Origin: Candidatus Ancillula kalotermitis
GTDB lineage: Bacteria > Actinomycetota > Actinomycetes > Actinomycetales > Bifidobacteriaceae
Assembly: GCA_031273495.1 (NCBI GenBank)
Contig: JAISRT010000056.1
Coordinates: 1 to 48,121, forward strand
DNA length: 48,121 bases
Reading direction: 5' to 3'
The translations under genes were made by a program, and so were the position numbers. This document shows positions 1 through 9,522 of the stretch, in pieces. The number at the start of each line of letters is the position of its first letter. Position 1 is the stretch's first letter. Below the pieces are notes generated by a model that saw only the letters and a program-made list of their open reading frames with translations, had not been told where the DNA came from and made no database searches.

Positions 1-7
1 GAGTAAT

Positions 8-36
8 GGATCTTCGGCATAAAGCCAAAGATGACA
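8..36 (+). repeat. Right-end hairpin (B) of the MITE-like element, upstream of atpD
   Basis: The stretch matches the right terminal repeat of the elements at 4380-4618 and 6898-7056 (TTCGGCATAAAGCCAAAG, ending in GATGACA). The self-complementary part GGC-ATAAA-GCC can form a hairpin. Only this end lies here; any left end would be outside the window or lost. Its last six bases, ATGACA, fall at a -35 distance from the atpD -10 box. Confidence 0.75.
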
Positions 37-59
37 TGGGCTAGCAGTTGTGCTATACT
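31..59 (+). promoter_or_regulatory. atpD promoter (extended -10, possible -35 from repeat)
   Basis: The extended -10 TGCTATACT lies at 51-59. The hexamer ATGACA (31-36) sits 17 bases before the TATACT hexamer and could act as a -35. Transcription would start near 66, leaving a leader of about 13 bases that contains AAGGAGG. This is one of the few promoters here that makes a normal Shine-Dalgarno leader. Confidence 0.65.
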
Positions 60-69
60 ACTGATATAA

Positions 70-1560
<1,491 letters not shown>

Positions 1561-1598
1561 TGAGCATTTTCACACGCCAATTTGACATACTGATTAGA

Positions 1599-1604
1599 TA
1601 AACT
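1599..1604 (+). promoter_or_regulatory. -10 box of leaderless RecB-like gene
   Basis: TAAACT is followed by exactly six bases (GCAGTT) and then ATG at 1611, the same spacing as in the other leaderless genes here. There is no Shine-Dalgarno sequence. A TTGACA lies 11 bases upstream of the hexamer, too close for a standard -35. Confidence 0.55.
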
Positions 1605-1610
1605 GCAGTT

Positions 1611-2513
1611 ATGGCTAATGTGAAGAAGTTTAATTTATCCCCGAGCAAGGTGAAGGATTTTATGCAATGCCCTTTGATGTATAAGTTCAAAGTGGTTGAC
1701 CAATTATCGTCGCCTCCAGGAATTGACGCACTCCGCGGGACGCACACCCATGCAGTCCTAGAAGAGTTGTTCAAGTTGAAGAGCGCTGACAGAACGGTCG
1801 AAAATGCCTACGGACTGATCGAATACGTGTGGCCAATTATTATGAAGAAGAATGCGACTTACTACTCAGAAGTTCCCGAAGTTTCCCAAATTGAGAATGA
1901 CGCTGAGTTCAGGGAGAAGTACCACTCTGAGATTCGGGGCTGCATAGACAACTATTTTAAGCTTGAGAACCCCGCTAAGTTAAATATGGTCACTGCGCAG
2001 GAAAAGTGGGTGCAAACTGACCTCGATGACAAGGCGAAGTTAGGTGGTTTTATCGACCGTGTTGAGGAGTCCGATGTGGCAGGCGTGAGAATTAGCGACT
2101 ACAAGACTGGTAAGACACCGACAGGGCAGTTCAGCACTAAGGACTTATTCCAAATGATGTTCTACTCGCTAATTTGGGCGAAGGAGCATAAGGGTGACAT
2201 CCCGAAACAGGTGAAGTTGCTCTATTTGAAAGACGGCGGCGTGATTGCGGACCAGCCAAACCAGAAAAAACTCGACGAGGTTGAGGCCAACATTAAAGAG
2301 ATCTGGGCGAAGATTCAGGACGCTCAGGAGAATAACGAGTGGACCAGTTGTCAGAGCAAACTGTGCGATTATTGTAACTTCAAGCCAATCTGCCCCGAGT
2401 TCGGGGGGAGTGGTGACCCGAAAGATTATGCACTTGCGCAGGTGAGTGCCGAACCGCAGGCGGGGGCTGCACAAAAGCGCAAACTGACGACAGGTGAGAA
2501 AAAGGAGGGGTAA
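1611..2513 (+). CDS. RecB family nuclease, Cas4/Rv2119-like
   Basis: This 300-residue protein belongs to the PD-(D/E)XK nuclease family related to the RecB nuclease domain and Cas4. Visible motifs in order: [18 protein letters not shown] near the N-terminus, [12 protein letters not shown] (the family histidine), GFIDRVEE (metal-binding Asp), ISDYKTGK (the D-x-K catalytic core) and a C-terminal cysteine cluster [18 protein letters not shown] that in this family ligates a 4Fe-4S cluster. Actinobacteria commonly carry one such gene (Rv2119 in Mycobacterium, next to Rv2118c/trmI); here trmI is far away at 20419. The likely role is DNA repair or processing, but the substrate is unknown. The start ATG sits six bases after a TAAACT box, so the mRNA is probably leaderless. 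Its stop overlaps the fhs start as TAATG, so the two genes should be translationally coupled. Confidence 0.88.
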   Translation: MANVKKFNLSPSKVKDFMQCPLMYKFKVVDQLSSPPGIDALRGTHTHAVLEELFKLKSADRTVENAYGLIEYVWPIIMKKNATYYSEVPEVSQIENDAEFREKYHSEIRGCIDNYFKLENPAKLNMVTAQEKWVQTDLDDKAKLGGFIDRVEESDVAGVRISDYKTGKTPTGQFSTKDLFQMMFYSLIWAKEHKGDIPKQVKLLYLKDGGVIADQPNQKKLDEVEANIKEIWAKIQDAQENNEWTSCQSKLCDYCNFKPICPEFGGSGDPKDYALAQVSAEPQAGAAQKRKLTTGEKKEG

Positions 2514-4231
2514 TGAAGACTGACCTAGAAATAGCGAACAGCGTGGAGATGAAGCCAATTGAACAGATTGCCGCGAAGGTGGGTCTGAGTGCTGATGACC
2601 TCGAGCTCTACGGGAAGTATAAAGCGAAGATTGCAGACTACTCGGAGTTCCTCGACCAGGCGGGCAGGAAGTCTAGACTTGTGCTTGTTACAGCGATCAA
2701 CCCGACTCCTGCGGGCGAGGGCAAGACAACAACTACTGTGGGATTAACTGACGCATTGAACAGGGTCGGCAAGACGGCTATGGCAGCATTAAGGGAACCG
2801 AGTCTCGGGCCAGTGTTCGGCGTGAAGGGGGGGGCAGCCGGCGGTGGGTATGCTCAAGTGGTGCCTATGGAAGACATCAACCTCCATTTTACGGGTGATT
2901 TTCATGCGATTGGCGCCGCGCATAATCTACTGGCAGCACTAATGGACAACCATATCAAGCAGGGGAACGCACTGAGTATTAACCCGAGCACGATAACTCT
3001 CAAGCGCGTGGTCGATATGAATGATAGGCAATTGCGCAATATTGTTGACGGCGTGTCGGGCGGAAAATCGGGGACGATAAATGGCGTGGTGCGTGAGGAT
3101 GGCTTCGAAATAACTGTCGCGTCCGAGGTTATGGCAATACTCTGCCTCGCGCAAAATATAAAGGATTTGAAAGAGCGTCTCGGGCGCATTGTGGTCGCAA
3201 AAAGTTTCTCGGGTGTAAATGTTACGGCGGCAGACTTGCAGGCGAATGGTGCCATGGCTGCACTCTTGAAGGACGCGATTAAGCCCAATATTGTGCAGAC
3301 TCTTGAGGGGACGCCTGTGCTAATTCATGGCGGTCCGTTTGCGAACATTGCGCACGGGTGTAACTCGGTCATAGCGACGAAAACTGCGCTCTCACTTGTC
3401 GATAAGGCTGCGGGTGCCGACGGGATTGTCGTGACTGAGGCTGGGTTTGGTGCTGATCTCGGTGCGGAGAAGTTCATTGACATCAAGTGCCGACTCTCTG
3501 GTATATATCCCGATGCCGTGGTTCTTGTCGCGACTTTGCGCGCGTTGAAGTCGCATGCAGGTGTCCAGAAGTGTGACCTCAATCTTGAAAATCTCACTTC
3601 CCTGGAATCAGGACTGCCGAACCTTTTGCAGCACATACAGAACTTGAAGGAGGTGTTCGGGCAGAAAGTCGTCGTGGCGCTGAACAAGTTCCCCACGGAC
3701 ACCCCAGCAGAGATTGAGTTTGCCACCAAGAAGTGCAAAGAACTAGGCGTTGAACTCGTCTTGAGTGATGTTTGGGCGCAAGGTGGTGCGGGCGGAGAGG
3801 AAATGGCTACCGCAGTGATTGGACTGCTCGATTCTAAGAGTTCCGACGCCGAAAGTGCGCACCGGTTCGCCTACGACATTGACCTGTCGGTTGAGGAGAA
3901 GATTAACGCAATCTGCAAGAGTGTGTATCATGCCGACTCCGTTACGTTCACACCAGTCGCGCGGAAACAACTTGTTGACCTTGAGGAGCAGGGCTACAAC
4001 AACCTGCCGATATGTATGGCTAAAACGCAGTATTCTTTTTCCGACGACGCTTCACTCCTGGGCGCACCGCGTGGGTTTAGTGTGACCATTCGCAATCTCA
4101 AGTTATCAGCGGGCGCAGGGTTTGTCGTGGCGCTGACGGGTGACGTGATGACTATGCCAGGGCTGCCGAAAGTGCCTGCCGCGAACTCAATTGACATCGA
4201 CGAGGAGGGCAACATCACAGGGCTGTTCTAA
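2513..4231 (+). CDS. fhs: Formate--tetrahydrofolate ligase
   Basis: The protein (572 residues; family about 555-560) makes 10-formyl-THF from formate, ATP and tetrahydrofolate in the cytosolic one-carbon pathway. The ATP-binding P-loop [14 protein letters not shown] is near residues 66-79. Family blocks that follow include [34 protein letters not shown] and the conserved region [16 protein letters not shown] at 2513 overlaps the upstream TAA by one base and follows AAAGGAGGGG, a strong ribosome-binding site. It is therefore the second gene of a two-gene unit with the RecB-like nuclease. The two products have no known functional link, so the pairing may only be transcriptional. Confidence 0.97.
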   Translation: MKTDLEIANSVEMKPIEQIAAKVGLSADDLELYGKYKAKIADYSEFLDQAGRKSRLVLVTAINPTPAGEGKTTTTVGLTDALNRVGKTAMAALREPSLGPVFGVKGGAAGGGYAQVVPMEDINLHFTGDFHAIGAAHNLLAALMDNHIKQGNALSINPSTITLKRVVDMNDRQLRNIVDGVSGGKSGTINGVVREDGFEITVASEVMAILCLAQNIKDLKERLGRIVVAKSFSGVNVTAADLQANGAMAALLKDAIKPNIVQTLEGTPVLIHGGPFANIAHGCNSVIATKTALSLVDKAAGADGIVVTEAGFGADLGAEKFIDIKCRLSGIYPDAVVLVATLRALKSHAGVQKCDLNLENLTSLESGLPNLLQHIQNLKEVFGQKVVVALNKFPTDTPAEIEFATKKCKELGVELVLSDVWAQGGAGGEEMATAVIGLLDSKSSDAESAHRFAYDIDLSVEEKINAICKSVYHADSVTFTPVARKQLVDLEEQGYNNLPICMAKTQYSFSDDASLLGAPRGFSVTIRNLKLSAGAGFVVALTGDVMTMPGLPKVPAANSIDIDEEGNITGLF

Positions 4232-4270
4232 GTGTTTGTTGAGGTAATGCCAAACGCGCATTTCTCTATG

Positions 4271-4298
4271 GATTTTCGGCATAAAGCCAAAGATGACA
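4271..4298 (+). repeat. Solo B-type terminal repeat
   Basis: GATTTTCGGCATAAAGCC...GATGACA is the same 28-base sequence as the right end of the element at 4380-4618. It lies just after fhs, with no matching left end nearby, so it is a fragment. Confidence 0.7.
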
Positions 4299-4312
4299 CA
4301 AACACCCCCACA

Positions 4313-4366
4313 TGTCATCCCTCGGCATAAAGCCAAGGGCAGGCGCGGGCTTGTCCCGAGGATCCA
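4313..4366 (+). repeat. Recombined A/B repeat fragment
   Basis: The stretch starts TGTCATCCCTCGGCATAAAGCC like a B repeat and finishes GGGCTTGTCCCGAGGATCC like an A repeat. It looks like a fusion of two terminal repeats with the core lost. Confidence 0.6.
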
Positions 4367-4379
4367 CCCGCCCCACTAC

Positions 4380-4618
4380 TGTCATCCTTGGGCTTGTCCC
4401 GAGGATCTCGCTAATCGCTCGATTTTCTGCGTTTGTCGCCAAAAATATACAACAAGTTGTCCATTGTGGCTCGTAAACTTGAAAATCTACGCTAATCGCT
4501 CGATTTTCTGCGTTTGTCGCCAAAAATATACAACAAGTTGTCCATTGTGGCTCGTAAACTTGAAAATCCACAATGGCGTGGTGTCAACTGGATTTTCGGC
4601 ATAAAGCCAAAGATGACA
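4380..4618 (+). mobile_element. MITE-like element with two 81-bp core units (239 bp)
   Basis: The left end (4380-4407, TGTCATCCTTGGGCTTGTCC...) and the reverse complement of the right end (4591-4618) agree at 22 of 28 bases, forming imperfect terminal inverted repeats with TGTCA/TGACA tips. The interior holds two head-to-tail copies of an 81-bp unit (4410-4490 and 4491-4571) that differ at one base. Each unit carries a 67-bp core bounded by GATTTTC and GAAAATC. There is no transposase, so any movement would depend on an enzyme elsewhere. I see no clear target-site duplication. It lies between the convergent fhs and GT2 genes. Confidence 0.75.
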
Positions 4619-4629
4619 CTAGCGCATGT

Positions 4630-5772
4630 TTAGTCGAAGTATTTGCCGCATTCGAGTTGTAGAAGCTCGTCTCGGGACGGTAACGAGTTGATTTTGCCGA
4701 GTTTGTAGAGTAGTAGTATTGCCGACTTGAAGGGGACGTAGCCTAGTTGGAATAATCTCTGGACCAGCCGCTGTTTACCCGTTGATACCGCGAAATCTGC
4801 ATCTGAAAACTCCGCGCGCATAAACCCACGAACTTGTACATCGAGCCCACGGGTGTAGATACCTTTAGAAATGGGCATCAGGCATGACAAGTACACGAAA
4901 TGTGAGTAGATATTCTCGTTGAGGTAGCCCTCGTAGAACTTCTTCTGCAAGGCGAGGTCAGTTTCCTGCGCAGGATTCCCGAACTTTTCGTTGAGCATTG
5001 CGTCCAGATTGAGCTTGAAATCAAGGATTTGCTTCGAGCGCGCGAGATTCTCCTGCAGGTTGACGTCACTGTTGAAATAGTTCTTCAAGACTAGTGATGA
5101 TTTGCGCCTACGATAGTACATGCCTCGCCAAGTGTTCACTGCGAAGCCGTTCTTTACTTTCGCGCGGAGCTGCACAACTAGCGGGATGTCGTCGATAATT
5201 CTCGATGCTGGAGACTGCCAAGTGATGTCCCTGAACAGTTCGGCACGGTAGATTTTGCACCATAACGGGTGATCCATTAGACTATATATTTCGTCAGCGT
5301 GTCCGATTGAGTAGGCGTCGGCAATTGACTTGAACACACTCGTCGCATTAGGATTGAACCTTGGCAGTGCGCTCCGGGCATCCTTGAACAGGCTCTCGGC
5401 GAGTATTGACGCCTGGTCCGCACCCGTAGACTCTAACATTTCGACCAGGTTTTTGATGTAGTCTTCGTGAACGATGTCGTCTCCGTCCAGGACCGCGATA
5501 TACTTGATTTCGTGGTCGTCAAGCAGCACTTCCACGCCAAGTTGCTTCGATTGTGCGGCACCCAGATTCGGGCTGTTGTGTATAACCTGGACATTAACGT
5601 GCCGCGCGGAATACTCGTCTAAAATGGCACCAACCCCATCTGGTGAGTCATTATCTACAAGCACTAGCCGAATATCGGTATAGGTCTGCCCCAAGACTGA
5701 GTCAACCATTTCGGCTGCATACTCAGCGACGTTGAAGAATGTTGCGACTACCCCAACTTGCGGACTTTTCAT
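4630..5772 (-). CDS. Family 2 glycosyltransferase
   Basis: This 380-residue protein has a GT-A fold. Its N-terminus VGVVATFFNVAEYAAEMVDS is the usual first strand and helix of GT2 enzymes, followed by the nucleotide-binding VLVDNDSPDG and the metal-binding LDGDDIVHEDY motif at about residue 80-90. It should transfer a sugar from a nucleotide sugar during surface glycan synthesis; donor and acceptor are unknown. I placed the start at the ATG at 5772 because the family fold begins there and because this ATG overlaps the upstream GT8 stop as ATGA. A longer in-frame version exists but would only read through GT8 coding sequence. It pairs with the GT8 gene as an operon, and the pair is bracketed by two same-orientation MITE-like elements. 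Confidence 0.85.
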   Translation of the reverse strand: MKSPQVGVVATFFNVAEYAAEMVDSVLGQTYTDIRLVLVDNDSPDGVGAILDEYSARHVNVQVIHNSPNLGAAQSKQLGVEVLLDDHEIKYIAVLDGDDIVHEDYIKNLVEMLESTGADQASILAESLFKDARSALPRFNPNATSVFKSIADAYSIGHADEIYSLMDHPLWCKIYRAELFRDITWQSPASRIIDDIPLVVQLRAKVKNGFAVNTWRGMYYRRRKSSLVLKNYFNSDVNLQENLARSKQILDFKLNLDAMLNEKFGNPAQETDLALQKKFYEGYLNENIYSHFVYLSCLMPISKGIYTRGLDVQVRGFMRAEFSDADFAVSTGKQRLVQRLFQLGYVPFKSAILLLYKLGKINSLPSRDELLQLECGKYFD

Positions 5773-6722
5773 GGATTGACTTTCCCTACCAACATCAAGA
5801 TTTTCCGGATCCACTGCTTGACAAGAACCTCTTTCAGGTGATTTTTCTTCCACTTCGGGCGATACTCCTCAAAATAACGCCTTAACTCGTCAGACTGTAA
5901 CTTGCTGTTTAGTTCGCTAATCGCAGTATGATACGCATCAAAAAAGAACTTCGTCCCCCCGACTAGGTAGTAATTATCCCAAGGTTTCGCTTCGCCTGCA
6001 AAATGCGCAATCACTGCCTCCTTTTGCCTGTCAACGTCGTCAATCATAAGGCGTGAAATGAAGTTGAATACATCCGAGATGACGGTAATATGACCTTGCA
6101 TAGTGTAGTTTATTATGTCCTGGTCGTAGAACTTGCGCTTGCTAAACTTAGCGTCAATCGCGTTTTCTACAAGCCTAGATTCGATGTCATCACGTCTAAT
6201 CAAATCCAGGTTCATCAAGAAGTTCCCTGCGTTAATATACGTCTGTTGCGGGTCGAGACCAAGTGAAGTGATGTAGGATTCGGGCTCCCTGCGAATTACG
6301 TGCGCCTCGGGGCTTGCTGCGATATAGGAGTTCGCCACGTCTGTGTTCCAAAACGGTAGGATAGACCCCAAGACTAGTGTGTCACCGTCAATGAAGAGCA
6401 CTTTGCTCAGGTGTGGCAGTAGGGACGCGGGGAAAAACCGTAGATATGTGATATAGGGCACCCGCCCCTTAGTATTCTCGTAGCACTTGTCGGCAATCTC
6501 GCGCAGTTCGCGTGAAATTGTAATGAACTCTAGCTCGACATTTTCGAACATCGCGGCGACTTCCAGAAACACTGCCTTGCCGCGCTCGCTGAGGTCATAC
6601 TGTATTATGTAGACACGCATTTTCTCGGGGTTGTGTTTCGCTAGTGAGTATATAGACACGGCAGTAACCCTGACATACGCGTCATTCGTGGCGTATGCAA
6701 TCTGTAGCGTTTCGTCAGTAAT
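5769..6722 (-). CDS. Family 8 glycosyltransferase, probable ATT start
   Basis: This is a retaining GT8 (LgtC/GspA-like) enzyme of about 317 residues. It shows the first strand LQIAYATNDAYVRVTAVSIYSL, the DxD metal site in VLFIDGDTLVLGS at about residue 105, and the family block YINAGNFLMNLDLIR. It should add a sugar to a cell-surface acceptor together with the GT2 enzyme downstream (ATGA overlap). There is no ATG, GTG or TTG between the promoter and the first strand. The codon exactly six bases after the TACACT box, where other genes here have ATG, is ATT at 6722. The next usable start lies inside the first strand-helix and would remove part of the nucleotide site. A longer reading would need translation through the promoter and is unlikely. 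The family call is firm; the ATT start is an inference. Confidence 0.85.
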   Translation of the reverse strand: MTDETLQIAYATNDAYVRVTAVSIYSLAKHNPEKMRVYIIQYDLSERGKAVFLEVAAMFENVELEFITISRELREIADKCYENTKGRVPYITYLRFFPASLLPHLSKVLFIDGDTLVLGSILPFWNTDVANSYIAASPEAHVIRREPESYITSLGLDPQQTYINAGNFLMNLDLIRRDDIESRLVENAIDAKFSKRKFYDQDIINYTMQGHITVISDVFNFISRLMIDDVDRQKEAVIAHFAGEAKPWDNYYLVGGTKFFFDAYHTAISELNSKLQSDELRRYFEEYRPKWKKNHLKEVLVKQWIRKILMLVGKVNP

Positions 6723-6728
6723 ACCACT

Positions 6729-6737
6729 AGTGTAGCA
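6729..6737 (-). promoter_or_regulatory. Extended -10 of the GT8-GT2 operon
   Basis: TGTGCTACACT (minus strand) is followed by AGTGGT and then ATT. The sequence TACACTAGTGGT is nearly identical to that of the glnQ and crgA promoters, which are followed by ATG. Confidence 0.75.
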
Positions 6738-6767
6738 CACTGGCTTCCCTCGGACACACCGCGATAC

Positions 6768-6795
6768 TGTCACCCTTGGGCTTGTCCCGAGGATC
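6768..6795 (+). repeat. Solo A-type terminal repeat
   Basis: TGTCACCCTTGGGCTTGTCCCGAGGATC matches the left end of the MITE-like element at 27 of 28 bases. No right end follows before the complete element at 6898. Between them lie shorter degenerate pieces (TGTCATTTTTG, TGTCATTCTTGGG). Confidence 0.7.
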
Positions 6796-6897
6796 TATTG
6801 GACACCACCCCGCCAGCATGTCATTTTTGTCCGCCCCCCTCATGTCACTCGTCGAACACACTGCGATACTGTCATTCTTGGGACACCCCGCGATACT

Positions 6898-7056
6898 GTC
6901 ATCCTTGGGCTTGCCCCGAGGATCCACGCTAATCACTCGATTTTCTGCGTTTGTCGCCAAAAATATACAACAAGTTGTCCATTATGGCTCGTAAACTTGA
7001 AAATCTACGCTTTCGCAGTGTGCCAATAGACCCTCGGCATAAAGCCAAGGGTGACA
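6898..7056 (+). mobile_element. MITE-like element with one 81-bp core unit (159 bp)
   Basis: The left end is at 6898-6925 and the right end at 7029-7056, with inverted TGTCA/TGACA tips. One 81-bp unit (6928-7008) differs from the first unit of the 4380 element at two bases. A spacer containing CGCAGTGTGC follows, as in the 28099 element. Orientation is the same as at 4380. It lies in the divergent gap between GT8 and crgA. Confidence 0.75.
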
Positions 7057-7064
7057 AAATAGGT

Positions 7065-7084
7065 CAAACTCGCTTGCGAGTTTG
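7065..7084. repeat. Perfect 9+2+9 palindrome
   Basis: CAAACTCGC-TT-GCGAGTTTG is a perfect inverted repeat with a two-base centre, just after the MITE-like element and about 145 bases before the crgA start. It could be an operator or part of another repeat family; nothing here decides between these. Confidence 0.5.
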
Positions 7085-7125
7085 GCAATTGGCGGAAGAG
7101 GGGTTTGCGTCCACCCGCGCTAGCG

Positions 7126-7212
7126 CACACACTCCGCTCGCTATTCGCTTCTGCAAAGCAGGCGCAGCTCGCTACGCTGGGCATGGGCTTCGCCCGCATG
7201 CGAATGAAGTTC
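7126..7212 (+). repeat. GC-rich modular repeat upstream of crgA
   Basis: The stretch contains the modules CACACTCCGCTCGCT, GCTCGCTACGCTGGGCA, GGGCTTCGCCCGC and GCGAATGAAGTT. The first two reappear with small changes inside hisH (37593-37645). TACGCTGGGC and GCGAATGAAGTT reappear before prfB, and GCGAATGAAGTT before glnQ. Confidence 0.6.
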
Positions 7213-7214
7213 TG

Positions 7215-7223
7215 TGCTATACT
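7215..7223 (+). promoter_or_regulatory. Extended -10 of leaderless crgA
   Basis: TGCTATACT is followed by AGTGAT and then ATG at 7230. There is no -35-like hexamer at the expected distance and no Shine-Dalgarno sequence. Confidence 0.8.
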
Positions 7224-7229
7224 AGTGAT

Positions 7230-7592
7230 ATGGTAGAAAAAACTAAAACAACAAGTAAAAGCGGTCTGCGCAAAGAACAGCCGAGTGAGGAAGTTTTCGA
7301 CGCGAAAGCACACGCCCGGTCAGGCAACCCTGCGAAACGTGGCGAAGTTGTCAAGACGCTCAAGCGGATTAGCCAGCCGAAGCCAGTCAAAGTTGATAGT
7401 TACGACTTGAATGACCCTTGGCTAGTCCCTACGATGGTAGGCTTAATGGTGCTAGGCATCGCATGGGTCGTGATTTTCTACCTCACTGCGTCGATCGGTG
7501 GGTATCCCCTGCCTATTCTCAAGTATGGTAACCTGGTTGCAGGGTTCGCGCTCATAATCGCTGGGTTCGGGCTGTCTACGAAATGGAAATGA
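7230..7592 (+). CDS. crgA: Cell division protein CrgA
   Basis: This 120-residue protein has a charged cytosolic N-terminal half and two membrane segments near residues 68-90 and 98-117. The pattern PWLVPTMVGLMVLGIAWVV...GNLVAGFALIIAGFGLSTKW is the CrgA signature. CrgA is an actinobacterial divisome protein that bridges FtsZ, FtsQ, FtsI and PBPs at the septum. I chose ATG at 7230 because it sits six bases after the extended -10. The longer in-frame reading (from 6951) only translates the repeat element and promoter, giving a spurious LCYTSD stretch ahead of the true methionine. hom follows 16 bases after the stop, probably in the same transcript. Confidence 0.93.
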   Translation: MVEKTKTTSKSGLRKEQPSEEVFDAKAHARSGNPAKRGEVVKTLKRISQPKPVKVDSYDLNDPWLVPTMVGLMVLGIAWVVIFYLTASIGGYPLPILKYGNLVAGFALIIAGFGLSTKWK

Positions 7593-7608
7593 ACGCTGGT
7601 AGGTTAAA

Positions 7609-8649
7609 ATGGTGAAAATTGCGCTTCTCGGATTTGGCACTATAGGCTCGTCGCTCGCGCGCATCATTTCTGAGGACGGAATGCGCAGGCGTGAACAGTT
7701 GAAGCAGAACCCTAACTCGAAGTCATCGATTTCAGATGCTCTCGCTCAGGTCAAGATAGTCGCGATTGACACCCTCGAAGTTGAAGACGTGAAGAAAAAA
7801 CTGCAAGAACCAGAATACGCGGGAATTAAGGACGCGTTAGTGACTGACTCATTTGATGAGACGCTGGCGACAAACCCTGACATCGTAGTTGAGTTAATCG
7901 GTGGCGTTGAGCCTGCGAAGTCGTTCATCAGCAAGGCGTTAAGCAGACGGATTCATATCGTGACCGCAAATAAAGCTGTCCTGGGGGTTGCAGGTGAAGA
8001 GCTGCGGAATTTGGCAGTGACGAATAATGTTGAACTGCTTTACGAGGCGGCGGTAGGCGGCGCAGTGCCCATTGTGCGCGCGATTCGGCACTCCTTGATG
8101 GGCGACAAAATCCTCTCGATTGAAGGAGTGCTCAACGGGACAACCAACTTTATACTCGACAAAATGACTAGTGAAGGTATGGATTATTCGGACGCACTCA
8201 GGCAAGCGCAGGAACTCGGTTTTGCGGAAGCGGACCCCACCTCAGATGTTGAGGGACTTGACCCAGCTGCGAAGATTTCTATCCTGGCGTCGCTAGCATT
8301 CGGGCGAGACTTGAGTATGAATGACGTGAAGACAGAAGGTATCACCGCGATAACCCAAGGCATGATAATTTCCGCGAAGAGTGACCATCTGGTGTATAAA
8401 CTTGTCGCGAAGGCTGTCCGACACGGGTGTTCAGACGGAAATGATAACATTGAACTGTCAGTTGCCCCTATGCTTGTGCCCGAAAAGTCGGCGTTCGGTG
8501 AGCTCACTGGATCTATGAACGCTGTAGAGGTCGTTTCAGAATACTCCACCAAGTTGACATTTTTCGGTCCAGGCGCTGGCGGTGACCCAACGGCATCAGC
8601 TGTGCTAGCGGACATAATTGAAATCGTGTCGAAGCGCTTCGTGGACTGA
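7609..8649 (+). CDS. hom: Homoserine dehydrogenase lacking the ACT domain
   Basis: This enzyme reduces aspartate semialdehyde to homoserine with NAD(P)H on the route to threonine and methionine. Visible features are the dinucleotide fold LLGFGTIGSSLAR at residues 5-17, VTANKAVLG, the substrate block YEAAVGGAVPIVRAIR, GVLNGTTNFIL, and FAEADPTSDVEGLDPAAKISILASLAFG. The chain is 346 residues and stops just after the GPGAGGDPTASAVLADII motif. Most actinobacterial enzymes run to about 430-445 residues with a C-terminal ACT domain that binds threonine. That domain is absent, and only 36 bases separate the stop from the next start, so it is not merely frameshifted. Threonine feedback is therefore likely weak or different. 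No thrB or thrC is next to it. Confidence 0.95.
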   Translation: MVKIALLGFGTIGSSLARIISEDGMRRREQLKQNPNSKSSISDALAQVKIVAIDTLEVEDVKKKLQEPEYAGIKDALVTDSFDETLATNPDIVVELIGGVEPAKSFISKALSRRIHIVTANKAVLGVAGEELRNLAVTNNVELLYEAAVGGAVPIVRAIRHSLMGDKILSIEGVLNGTTNFILDKMTSEGMDYSDALRQAQELGFAEADPTSDVEGLDPAAKISILASLAFGRDLSMNDVKTEGITAITQGMIISAKSDHLVYKLVAKAVRHGCSDGNDNIELSVAPMLVPEKSAFGELTGSMNAVEVVSEYSTKLTFFGPGAGGDPTASAVLADIIEIVSKRFVD

Positions 8650-8670
8650 TGTGCCCGTCTTGAAGAAATC

Positions 8671-8679
8671 TGCTACACT
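8671..8679 (+). promoter_or_regulatory. Extended -10 of leaderless NIF3-family gene
   Basis: TGCTACACT is followed by AAATAA and ATG at 8686, the standard six-base gap of this window. Confidence 0.7.
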
Positions 8680-8685
8680 AAATAA

Positions 8686-9522
8686 ATGGTAACACTAAAA
8701 GAAGTATATGACGCAGTCGACTCGTTCTACCCGTTCGCGTTGCAAGAGCCGTGGGATAATTCAGGCGTTCAAATCGGTTTCCAGGCGCAGACTGTCTCAA
8801 AAATTGCCCTCTCCGTTGACGTCACGCCAGGTATTATTAAGGAGTGCAAGAGTAATAATGTTGACCTTTTGATATCGCACCATCCGTCCTTTTTCCGTGC
8901 GACGGCTTCAATTTCGGAGGCGACACCACAAGGAATACTGGCTGGATGTTTAACCGGGATGCTGACCGAAAGCCGACTGATGCACATTTCCTGTCACACC
9001 TCTGCAGACAAGGCGAGGTATGGGGTGGCAGATGTGTTTATTGAACTACTGGGACTAGACCAGGCAATGCCAATTATACCAGAGCCGCACGACGGGACAC
9101 TGGGCATCGGACGCATTGGGAACTTGGAAAATGCTACGACACTCCTGCAACTTGCGCACACCCTCAAGTCAATCATCCCGGAGACGTCACGCCCACTTCT
9201 GGTCGCTGGTGACGCTCGTCGGACTGTTCAACGCGTCGCGATCCTGCCTGGTGCGGGTGACTCGGAGTTTACTGCTGTCCGGAGGGCTAACGCCGACGTG
9301 TATATAACATCGGATCTGCGACACCACCCTGCCCTTGACCAACTGACCTTAAACTACACACCAGAGGTCAACGGGGACTTAGCGCTAATTGATGTTCCAC
9401 ACTCTGCCGTGGAGTCAGTGTTCTTGCGGAAATTTGAATTACTACTTGAGGACCGAGTAAAAGGTGTCGAAATACTTAACCTCAGCGATGTCAACACCGA
9501 CCCTTGGAACTTCGCAGTCTAG
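8686..9522 (+). CDS. NIF3-family dinuclear metal protein (YbgI/YqfO type)
   Basis: The 278-residue protein carries the family's PWDNSGVQIG block at about residues 22-31, the metal-binding ISHHPSFF near residue 64, and HTSADKARYGVAD near residue 101. The C-terminal half has GAGDSEF, TSDLRHH and the final metal region around DVPHSAVES. Members form toroidal hexamers with two metals per subunit. YbgI has been linked to GTP cyclohydrolase-like or DNA-repair roles, but the biochemical role is not settled. The start follows an extended -10 by six bases, so the gene is probably leaderless. Its stop codon overlaps that of the convergent menA: the CTAG at 9519-9522 supplies TAG on both strands. Confidence 0.9.
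   Translation: MVTLKEVYDAVDSFYPFALQEPWDNSGVQIGFQAQTVSKIALSVDVTPGIIKECKSNNVDLLISHHPSFFRATASISEATPQGILAGCLTGMLTESRLMHISCHTSADKARYGVADVFIELLGLDQAMPIIPEPHDGTLGIGRIGNLENATTLLQLAHTLKSIIPETSRPLLVAGDARRTVQRVAILPGAGDSEFTAVRRANADVYITSDLRHHPALDQLTLNYTPEVNGDLALIDVPHSAVESVFLRKFELLLEDRVKGVEILNLSDVNTDPWNFAV

Noticed and set aside
1581-1604. TTGACA before the RecB-like gene as a classic -35
   Set aside because: Only 11 bases separate it from TAAACT, too few for normal sigma-70 spacing; a similar near miss occurs before the glnHP-like gene.
1611-2513. The Cas4-like nuclease as part of a CRISPR system
   Set aside because: No other cas genes or array are nearby; the protein fits the general actinobacterial RecB/Rv2119 family.
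4266-4604. Open frames of about 100 codons on both strands over the repeats
   Set aside because: They simply translate the duplicated 81-bp unit and element ends, and have no start signals or known homologues.
6951-7229. A 93-residue N-terminal extension of CrgA
   Set aside because: It reads through the mobile element, other repeats and the promoter; CrgA homologues begin at the methionine at 7230.
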